Shown piece by piece: positions 42,920 through 49,870 of a stretch of 64,000 bases of DNA. Position 1 is the stretch's first letter. The number at the start of each line of letters is the position of its first letter. The stretch covers positions 248,001 to 312,000 of the forward strand of contig JAUIJL010000002.1 of NCBI GenBank assembly GCA_030431255.1, in the 5' to 3' direction. Origin of the DNA: Thermoanaerobaculia bacterium. GTDB taxonomy: Bacteria > Acidobacteriota > Thermoanaerobaculia > Multivoradales > J023. Under the pieces are notes generated by a model. It saw nothing but the letters and a program-made list of their open reading frames with translations. It did not search any database and had not been told where the DNA came from. Both the position numbers and the translations under genes were made by a program.

Positions 42920-43804
42920 ATGAATCGAGCAGCATGGCGCGGCACCTCGCCACGGAATAGATTCCGAGGTGATACACCCAGAAACAGTTTCTTTGCCGCC
43001 CTAGCCGTGCTCTTGATCTTCGTGGCTGGGTGCGCCCGCTCAAGCGACCCCCAGGGCGAGACCCAGGACGGTCCCATGATGATTTTTGCCGCGGCCAGCC
43101 TACAAGACCTGGTAGCCGACTTGGTTGACGAGCTCCGGGCCGAAGAGCTCCAGGCGGACGAGCTACAAGCCGACGAGCCCCTTGAAGTGACCGTGAGCTT
43201 CGCCGGCTCCAACACCCTGGCCCAGCAGATCATGGCGTCGCCGGGAGCGGATCTCTTCCTCTCCGCCGACGCTCGTTGGATGGATCACCTCGACGACGCC
43301 GGCCGTCTCGTCACCGGCAGCCGGCGCCGGATCATGAGCAATCGGCTGGTTTTGGTGGCTCGAGAAGACGCCCAGCTCTCCACGGACGCGCCGCAAGGCG
43401 ACGGGCTCCGAGCCCTCGCCGACACCCCCTTTCGCCACCTCGCCATGGGGGATCCAGAGGCCGTGCCCGCCGGTCGCTATGCTCGATCGGCTCTGACCCA
43501 GCTGGGACTCTGGGATCGGGTCGCGGATCGTGTGCTGCCCAGTCCCAACGTGCGGGCCGCCCTGGCGTGGGTCGAAAGCGATCCCGATATTCTCGGCATC
43601 GTCTATCAAACCGACGCTGTGACATCGGACCGGGTCAAGGTGCTGGCGCATCTCGACCCGGTCCCGGGGCTGGACATCACCTACCACGGAGCGGTCGTGC
43701 GGGACGGCTCGAATCCCGCCGCCGCCGAACGCTTCCTCGATCTAATGGCCTCCCCTAAGGGTCGAGCCCTGCTCACCGAGCACGGTTTCATTCCGGTGGA
43801 TTAA
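42920..43804 (+). CDS. modA: Molybdate ABC transporter substrate-binding lipoprotein ModA
   Basis: 294 residues with a lipoprotein signal (LIFVAGC). Motifs of ModA follow in order: MMIFAAASLQDLV, VSFAGSNTLAQQI, GADLFLSADARWMD, NRLVLVAR, VPAGRYARSAL, VLPSPNVRAALAWVESD, GIVYQTDA and the final FLDLMASPKGRALLTEHGF. It binds molybdate or tungstate outside the inner membrane. No modB or modC follows: the next gene is on the other strand and overlaps by 4 bases, so this copy is an orphan. An acidic 5-residue unit (ADELQ) is repeated by 15-base DNA units at 43127-43171 within the first lobe. Confidence 0.85.
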   Translation: MNRAAWRGTSPRNRFRGDTPRNSFFAALAVLLIFVAGCARSSDPQGETQDGPMMIFAAASLQDLVADLVDELRAEELQADELQADEPLEVTVSFAGSNTLAQQIMASPGADLFLSADARWMDHLDDAGRLVTGSRRRIMSNRLVLVAREDAQLSTDAPQGDGLRALADTPFRHLAMGDPEAVPAGRYARSALTQLGLWDRVADRVLPSPNVRAALAWVESDPDILGIVYQTDAVTSDRVKVLAHLDPVPGLDITYHGAVVRDGSNPAAAERFLDLMASPKGRALLTEHGFIPVD

Positions 43805-44421
43805 CCACTGAACGACAACCCTGCCAGGGCACGGGCGTGTCGGCGGATATCCTCCGGCCACCCATCGGAGCATTGCTCGAATCGCGAGGCATCGTCCGCG
43901 AAAAGCGCGCGGGAAGCCTCTTCGAAGCCCGGCTGATTTCCCGCCATGGCCGACATGAATCGATAGGCGGATTCTTGAGCCCGTCGCCGACGGTCGTTTT
44001 CCGCGCCTTCCTTGCGGGCTTTCTCCACCAACTTGCGCAATGTGACAGAGGCCCCGCCGGGTTGGCTGCCGAGCCACTGCCAATGCCTCGGCAGCAGGGT
44101 CACCTCCCGTCCGACCACCCCGAGCTTGGGACGGCCTCGGCCCCGCGCGGGCGCCTCGCTCTCGGCCGGAGCAGCCCCTTGGGACGGCTCCTCCGCCTCG
44201 GGCGGCAGACGGCCCAACACGTCTTCCATGGAGCCTCGAGTATCGATCTCAACCACCCGACTGGTCCATGCATCGAAGACCAAAACGGGCTCGCGGGTAC
44301 CTCGATCTTCCACGGTTTTGACCGCTTTCGCAGCCTCGACAAGGCCACCCAACGCGATGCGGCGGTTGCCCTCAAACGCGATGTGTTGACCTTCTGTCAA
44401 CTGAATCTCTGGTTCGCTCAT
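43801..44421 (-). CDS. DUF2239 family protein
   Basis: 206 residues. The pattern IAFEGNRRIALGGLVEAAKA, VLVFDAWTSRVVEIDTRGS, GRPKLGVVGREVTLLPRHW and WLGSQPGGASVTLRKLVEKA matches DUF2239 proteins (about 190-210 residues), so it is full length. The second half resembles a DNA-binding or ribbon-helix region, but the family has no proven activity. Cytoplasmic. Converges with modA, overlapping by four bases. Confidence 0.85.
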   Translation of the reverse strand: MSEPEIQLTEGQHIAFEGNRRIALGGLVEAAKAVKTVEDRGTREPVLVFDAWTSRVVEIDTRGSMEDVLGRLPPEAEEPSQGAAPAESEAPARGRGRPKLGVVGREVTLLPRHWQWLGSQPGGASVTLRKLVEKARKEGAENDRRRRAQESAYRFMSAMAGNQPGFEEASRALFADDASRFEQCSDGWPEDIRRHARALAGLSFSG

Positions 44422-44509
44422 AAGTCTCTCCTTAGTTGGAGAGGCATTTCTATCCGGGTTTTATTCACGAGTCAATATTGCCCGGGTAAAATTCCAAGCG
44501 AGTTGCCCG

Positions 44510-44875
44510 TCATGGATCACCCAAAGCGAGCGCGAATCCACATGCCACCCCCAACGGCAAAAACGCCAGCAACCCATAGATCACCAATGCGGGTCCTTCG
44601 GCTTCGGGAATCAGCAAGAGAATCCCCGTGCTCACGGAGATGAGGAAAAGCGCGGCACAGACCACGAAGAGCCAGAAACCCGTCCGTCGTGAGGCCATCA
44701 GGTGGGTCTCGGTTTCCTGACCGGCCAAGCGTCGGAGAATTTGGGACTTCCACCAGATTTGGCCGGCGGAGGGGCCGTCCTCCGGAGGGTTGAGACGGTG
44801 GGCGTCGTCTCGTAGCAGCGCTTCCAGGGAGCTGTGGCGATCGATCTCTCGGGGGCTCGAAGGTTCACGATTCAT
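44510..44875 (-). CDS. Two-helix membrane protein of a sigma-factor operon
   Basis: 121 residues: a charged N-terminal cytoplasmic part of about 65 residues, then two transmembrane helices (FWLFVVCAALFLISVSTGIL and PALVIYGLLAFLPLGVACGF). Its start lies inside the end of the ECF sigma gene (11-base overlap). By position and topology it could be the anti-sigma factor, but it lacks a recognisable zinc anti-sigma motif (HxxxCxxC), so this is only an inference. Confidence 0.65.
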   Translation of the reverse strand: MNREPSSPREIDRHSSLEALLRDDAHRLNPPEDGPSAGQIWWKSQILRRLAGQETETHLMASRRTGFWLFVVCAALFLISVSTGILLLIPEAEGPALVIYGLLAFLPLGVACGFALALGDP

Positions 44876-45365
44876 GAAAGCTCTCCTGCAATACCCCGCC
44901 GGACGATTCCAACTCTCGGGTCAACCGCTTGCGGGCCCTGGACAAGAGGACCCGTACGCTCAATTTTGCCAGCCCCAGAATGTCGGCGATCTCCTCGTGG
45001 CTGTATTGCTCCACATAGGCTAACCAAACCAAGGCCCGCTGCCTCGGTTTGAGCCGCTGCATAGCCCTCGCCACATCGACATTCTCTCCGGGAACGGAGG
45101 ACACCGTCGGTTCTTTGACCTCAGACCACAGGCCTTCAAAGCGTCGCCTACGGCTCCCGTCGATCACCAATCGACTGCCGATGCGGAAGAGGTAAGCCTT
45201 GAGGGCCTGAAAATCCGTGGGCAGCTCGGACTGGGACAGCAAACGCAGATAGCTTTCCTGGCAAAGATCATCCGCGGTCTGGGGGTTTCCGGTCAACCGG
45301 ACCAGATACCCCCAAAAAGGCTTTTCAACTCGGCGATGAAATTCGATGAATGCTCGTTCGTTCAT
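44865..45365 (-). CDS. ECF-type RNA polymerase sigma factor
   Basis: 166 residues. Region 2: FWGYLVRLTGNPQTADDLCQ followed by ESYLRLL and AYLFRIGSRLVIDGSRRRR. Region 4: LKPRQRALVWLAYVEQYSHE followed by EIADILGLAKLSVRVLLSRA and RKRL. It directs RNA polymerase to an unknown regulon. It sits between two small membrane-protein genes with overlapping ends (TGATG with the upstream gene, 11 bases with the downstream gene), so the three are translated together and one of the membrane proteins likely holds the sigma factor at the membrane. Confidence 0.88.
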   Translation of the reverse strand: MNERAFIEFHRRVEKPFWGYLVRLTGNPQTADDLCQESYLRLLSQSELPTDFQALKAYLFRIGSRLVIDGSRRRRFEGLWSEVKEPTVSSVPGENVDVARAMQRLKPRQRALVWLAYVEQYSHEEIADILGLAKLSVRVLLSRARKRLTRELESSGGVLQESFHES

Positions 45366-45778
45366 CAGCTCCGATCACTCGGGCGCGTCAGAAAACCTGC
45401 CAGCAACGCAGCCGAGCCACCGGCGATCAACAAGAAGGCCGGCACCAGGAATTCTTGCGGCTCCCGGAACGACTCTACTCGACTCAAGAAAAAGAAACCG
45501 AAACCGCAAAAGAGGGCCACCAAGCCACCGTAGAGGGAAACCGTCCAAAGGGCACGGAGATTCAAACCCGGCGAACGGAAGCTCTCCAAGAACGATCCGC
45601 CGGATTCGGAGTCGAGAAAAGCCTCGAAGTCCTTGCCCGACTCGAACCGCTCCAGAAGCCGTAGTCTTTCCTCCGATTGCCGAGCTCGATTGCGCAGCCG
45701 ATAGTTGGCGATGAGCCAAAGGAGAAACGCGAAAAACGCCATCTGCACACCGATGAAAGCCACTAACCATGCATCCAT
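45365..45778 (-). CDS. Membrane protein, first gene of sigma-factor operon
   Basis: 137 residues: one N-terminal helix (LVAFIGVQMAFFAFLLWLIA), a charged cytoplasmic coil (RLRNRARQSEERLRLLERFE), and two C-terminal helices (LWTVSLYGGLVALFCGFGFF and FLVPAFLLIAGGSAALLAGF). Its stop overlaps the sigma factor's start by one base. I do not recognise the family; a role in membrane sensing or sigma control is inferred from the operon alone. Confidence 0.65.
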   Translation of the reverse strand: MDAWLVAFIGVQMAFFAFLLWLIANYRLRNRARQSEERLRLLERFESGKDFEAFLDSESGGSFLESFRSPGLNLRALWTVSLYGGLVALFCGFGFFFLSRVESFREPQEFLVPAFLLIAGGSAALLAGFLTRPSDRS

Positions 45779-45985
45779 TGCCCTATCCTCGCTTGATCCT
45801 CGAATTTGTGGTGCTTCGTGTAGGCCTTCAAGCCCACGTTCCCTTCACAAACGAGCAAGCAGCCCATTCGGTAAACACTCGAGTTGAAGATTTTCAGCCC
45901 AAACGGGCATCTCAATCGAAAATCCAAACCCTGCAGAGGTTTTGAACGTCCTATTAGAAACCCCTAGTCGACATAAGGACACCCT

Positions 45986-47962
45986 ATGCGCCATTGGATC
46001 GTCGTTCTCTTCATCTCTCTGCTAAGTCTTTCCTCAACCCTGCTCTGCACGACCTCGAGCTCGGCCAAAGAAATCGGCCCCGAAGAGCAGCTCTGGCACC
46101 ATGCCCGCTCCGGCGACGTGGCCCAAGTGAAGTCGCTGCTCGAGAAAGGCGTGCCGGTGGACGCCAAAACCGAATTCGATTGCACAGCTCTCTACTTTGC
46201 CGCCAACTCCAATCAAACCGAGGTCATGGAGGTGCTGATCGCCGCCGGAGCCGAGGTCGACGTGCGCGACAACTCCTACGGTTTTTCCGCCCTGGCTATG
46301 GCCGCCTGGCTCGGCCACGCCCCGGCCGTGGAGATCTTGCTCAAAAACGGCGCCGACCCGGAGGACGCCGTCGGCGGCCTATTCGCGGCCGCGTCCAACG
46401 GTTGGGTGGACGTGGTGGAGGTGATGCTGAAACATCTCAAGCTCGAAGCTTCCCAGCTCGACGCGGTCCTTGCCGCGGCCCAAAGGAGTGACCAGGCCGA
46501 GGTCGCCGCCCTGCTCCAAGCCGCGGGCGCGACGGCAGCCGAAGCGTCGGAGCAAGACCAAACCCATGGCACCGCCCAGGAGACTCAGCCCACCGACGCC
46601 GAGACATCTGCCCAAGCTCCGAGCTTGGATCCGGTCATGGCCGTGGCCAAAGCCGAGCCGTGGCCGGAATTCCGTGGCCCTGGACGCAGCGGCACCGCGG
46701 ACGGCCAACACCCGCCATTGGCCTGGGATCTCGAATCCGGTCGCAACGTCCGCTGGCAACGGCCGGTGGAAGGGCTGGGGTTGTCGTCGCCGATCATCTG
46801 GGGCGACCGGATCTTCGTCACCACCGCGGTAAGCCCCGAAACGGAGCAGACCGTAGACGCCGGTGGCCTGGGCTCGATCGCCCTGAAAGAGGAGACGTCG
46901 CCCCACCAATGGCAGCTGCACGCCTACGACCTACATTCCGGTGAGCTCGCCTGGAAACGCACGGCACATCGAGGGGCTCCGAAGTCCCAACGACATTGGA
47001 AGGCCTCCCAAGCCAACCCGACCGCGGTCACGAACGGCAAGGTGCTGGTCGCCTTCTTCGGCTCTGAAGGGCTTTTCGCCTACGACCTCTCCGGCAAGCT
47101 CTTGTGGAAGCAGGACCTCGGCATCTTGAATGCGGGCTGGTACATGGATCCCGCCTTCCAATGGGGATTTGCGGGCTCGCCGATCATCGACGGCAATCGA
47201 GTCATCGTGCAGGCCGACATCCACGGCAGCTCCTTCGTCATGGCCCTCGATCTCAACACCGGCAAGGAGCTGTGGCGGACCGATCGCGACGAGCTCCCCT
47301 CCTGGGGCACCCCATTGGTCTATCGCGACGGCAAACACTCGGAGCTGGTGCTGTCGGCATCCAAAGCGATCATTGCCTACGCCCCCGACACCGGCAAAGA
47401 GCTGTGGCGCATTCACGGCAACTCACCGATCACCGTCGCCAGCCCCATCGCCCAAGACGGCTTGATCATCGTCACCGGCGGCTACCGCACCCCACGTCCC
47501 ATCTACGCCGTCAAACCCGGTGGTCGCGGCGACATCACACCCCCAGAAAACGGCTCCAACCCAAACGTGACTTGGAGCAATCAAAAAGACGGCGCCTACA
47601 ACGTCACGCCACTGCTCTACCGCGGCATCCTCTACCTGCTCCGAGACAACGGCGTGCTCACCACCTTCGACGCCGCCACCGGCGAGCAAATCTACCGGGA
47701 GAGAGTCCGCGGCCAATTCACCGCCTCCCCCGTCGCCGCCGACGGACGCATCTACGTGACCGACGAAGACGGCGACGTCCGGACCCTCCAGGCGGGCCGC
47801 ACCTTCAAGCTGTTGGCGGAAAGCAGCCTCGACAGCGCCACCCTGGCAACCCCCGCGATCTCCGACGGTCTGCTGGTCTTCCGCACGGTGAAATCGTTGA
47901 TCGGGGTGGGTTTTCCGAAGAAGGTGGGCAGTGGCCAAGCGGAGAAGGCGGCGAGCCCCTGA
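45986..47962 (+). CDS. Exported ankyrin-repeat plus PQQ propeller protein
   Basis: 658 residues. Signal peptide VLFISLLSLSSTLLCTTSSS. Residues about 30-190 are four or five ankyrin repeats (HARSGDVAQVKSLLEKGVPV, TALYFAANSNQTEVMEVLIA, MAAWLGHAPAVEILLKNGAD). After an acidic Gln/Ala-rich linker, residues about 225-640 form a PQQ/BamB-like propeller starting WPEFRGPGRSG (blades: YDLHSGELAWKR, YDLSGKLLWKQD, LDLNTGKELWRTD, YAPDTGKELWRIH, FDAATGEQIYRER). WPEFRGPGRSG also opens the propeller of the protein at 26654. Periplasmic; a protein-interaction module joined to a propeller, function unknown. PQQ-ligand and Asp catalytic residues of dehydrogenases are not apparent. Confidence 0.8.
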   Translation: MRHWIVVLFISLLSLSSTLLCTTSSSAKEIGPEEQLWHHARSGDVAQVKSLLEKGVPVDAKTEFDCTALYFAANSNQTEVMEVLIAAGAEVDVRDNSYGFSALAMAAWLGHAPAVEILLKNGADPEDAVGGLFAAASNGWVDVVEVMLKHLKLEASQLDAVLAAAQRSDQAEVAALLQAAGATAAEASEQDQTHGTAQETQPTDAETSAQAPSLDPVMAVAKAEPWPEFRGPGRSGTADGQHPPLAWDLESGRNVRWQRPVEGLGLSSPIIWGDRIFVTTAVSPETEQTVDAGGLGSIALKEETSPHQWQLHAYDLHSGELAWKRTAHRGAPKSQRHWKASQANPTAVTNGKVLVAFFGSEGLFAYDLSGKLLWKQDLGILNAGWYMDPAFQWGFAGSPIIDGNRVIVQADIHGSSFVMALDLNTGKELWRTDRDELPSWGTPLVYRDGKHSELVLSASKAIIAYAPDTGKELWRIHGNSPITVASPIAQDGLIIVTGGYRTPRPIYAVKPGGRGDITPPENGSNPNVTWSNQKDGAYNVTPLLYRGILYLLRDNGVLTTFDAATGEQIYRERVRGQFTASPVAADGRIYVTDEDGDVRTLQAGRTFKLLAESSLDSATLATPAISDGLLVFRTVKSLIGVGFPKKVGSGQAEKAASP

Positions 47963-48031
47963 GCCCCTAAGAGCTCCCGTGTGATAGAGATAGCCCTCGC
48001 TAGATCCAATATCCGACCGAGGGCCAGCTCC

Positions 48032-49708
48032 ATGACGAATCGCGTGATCGGCTGTTTATTCCTGCTCACCGCCGTGGGCTGCACCACCAAGGCGCCGGAG
48101 CCGTTGCCGTCGGCCGATTTGGTCATTCGCAACGCGGAGATTTGGACCGCGAATTCGGCTTCGCCGAGCGCCTCTACCCTGGTGGTTCAGGGAGATCGCA
48201 TCGCGGCGATCGGTGATGAGGCGGTGCTCAAGGATTTCGACTCGAGCTCGGCGCAGATCATCGACGCCGAAGGGCGTTTCGTCGTGCCCGGCTTCATCGA
48301 TACCCACGTGCATTTTCTTTCCAGCAGCTACGGCCTTTCCGCCGTGCAGCTGAGGGATGCGGACACGCCGGAAGAATTTGCTCGGCGCATTCAGGAGAAA
48401 GCCGAGTCCCTGCCCAAGGGCCAATGGATTCTGGGCGGGGATTGGGATCACACCCTGTGGGGTGGGGAGCTGCCCGAGGCCGCCTGGATCGACGAGCTGA
48501 CTCCCGACCATCCGGTCTGTGTGAACCGTTTGGACGGCCATATGGTGTTGGCCAATTCCACCGCCATGCGCATCGCCGGGGTGGACCGCAATACGGCCGA
48601 TATCGACGGTGGAACCATTGTGCGAGACGCGGCGGGTCACCCCACCGGCATCTTCAAAGACAACGCTGAGCGGCTGATTCGCAGTCACATCCCCGAGCCG
48701 ACCCCAGAGCAGGACGACGCCGCGTTCCTCGACGGCATGCGCTTCGTGGCCTCCCATGGGGTCACCTCGGTGCACAACATGGACCGCACCGACACGGGCA
48801 TCTTCGATCAATACATGCGGATCAAGGATCAGCACATCACACGATTCTATGTCGCTGTGGATCTACCCTATTGGCAAGATCTAAAGAACGTGGTCGACAC
48901 CTCCGGGGTCGGTGACGAGTGGTTGCGAATCGGCGTCTTGAAGGGCATGGTCGATGGATCCTTGGGGTCCCACACCGCGGCGTTCCATGAGCCCTACTCC
49001 GACCAGCCCAAAGATAAAGGTTTCTTTTTGCTCAGCCGAGAGGAGCTCGAGCAGCAAGTGTTGGCCGCCGACGCCGCCGGCTTACATCTGGCGATTCACG
49101 CCATCGGCGACCGCGCTATCAGCGAGCTGCTGGACGTCTTTGAGCTGGCCATTGAGAAAAACGGCCCGCGGGAGCGTCGATTGCGGATCGAGCACTCCCA
49201 ACACCCTACCCTCGAGGACATCGCTCGCTTCAAAGAGCTCAAGGTCATCGCCTCCATGCAGCCCTACCACGCCATTGACGATGGCCGGTGGGCCGAAAGC
49301 GTCATCGGTCCCGAGCGTATCCAATCCACTTATGCCTTCCGCTCCTTCTTGGACCATGGCGTCACCCTCGCCTTCGGCAGCGATTGGTCCGTGGCGCCTC
49401 CCACTCCCCTGGAAGGCATTTACGCGGCGGTCACCCGGCGGACCCTGGACGGAGCCAACGATCCACAGGGCTGGGTCCCGGAGCAGAAGATCACCGTCGA
49501 GGAAGCTCTTCTGGCCTACACTCTAAATGGCGCTTTCGCTTCCTTTGAGGAGGAGATCAAAGGCTCTCTCGAAACCGGCAAGCTCGCGGATTTCGTGATC
49601 CTGGAGCAGAATCTGCTCACCATCGACCCGGCGGACATCCGAGACGTAAGCGTCGTCTCGACGTTCGTCGGCGGCCGACAGGTCTATCCGGAGACGCCCC
49701 ACCCGTAG
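48032..49708 (+). CDS. Amidohydrolase family lipoprotein (YtcJ-like)
   Basis: 558 residues from the ATG at 48032, which puts a lipobox (LTAVGC) near the N-terminus; an upstream in-frame ATG exists 17 codons earlier. Amidohydrolase-3 features: ADLVIRNAEIWTANSASPSA, FVVPGFIDTHVHFLSS, HLAIHAIGDRAISELLD, RIEHSQHPTLEDIARF, FGSDWSVAPPTPLEGIYAAV and the closing beta-sandwich GKLADFVILEQNLLTIDPAD. Metal ligands His-x-His, His and Asp are present, so it should be an active hydrolase of C-N bonds, acting in the envelope. The substrate is unknown. Confidence 0.85.
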   Translation: MTNRVIGCLFLLTAVGCTTKAPEPLPSADLVIRNAEIWTANSASPSASTLVVQGDRIAAIGDEAVLKDFDSSSAQIIDAEGRFVVPGFIDTHVHFLSSSYGLSAVQLRDADTPEEFARRIQEKAESLPKGQWILGGDWDHTLWGGELPEAAWIDELTPDHPVCVNRLDGHMVLANSTAMRIAGVDRNTADIDGGTIVRDAAGHPTGIFKDNAERLIRSHIPEPTPEQDDAAFLDGMRFVASHGVTSVHNMDRTDTGIFDQYMRIKDQHITRFYVAVDLPYWQDLKNVVDTSGVGDEWLRIGVLKGMVDGSLGSHTAAFHEPYSDQPKDKGFFLLSREELEQQVLAADAAGLHLAIHAIGDRAISELLDVFELAIEKNGPRERRLRIEHSQHPTLEDIARFKELKVIASMQPYHAIDDGRWAESVIGPERIQSTYAFRSFLDHGVTLAFGSDWSVAPPTPLEGIYAAVTRRTLDGANDPQGWVPEQKITVEEALLAYTLNGAFASFEEEIKGSLETGKLADFVILEQNLLTIDPADIRDVSVVSTFVGGRQVYPETPHP

Positions 49709-49870
49709 CCCATCTCCCAAAGGAAGAGCTCTCGCTCATCCACTATCGGCGGCGAGTCGCCGTCATCCCGGGACGAGCCGGCTTCAGACTTGGATCGACG
49801 GCGTGCTATATTTCGCCCGACACCCATCTTGAAGTTTGTTTCTGATCATTTCATCAGCTCTGGATCCACG

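Noticed and set aside
44510-44875. Calling this a confirmed anti-sigma factor
   Set aside because: Position and topology fit, but no anti-sigma motif is visible.
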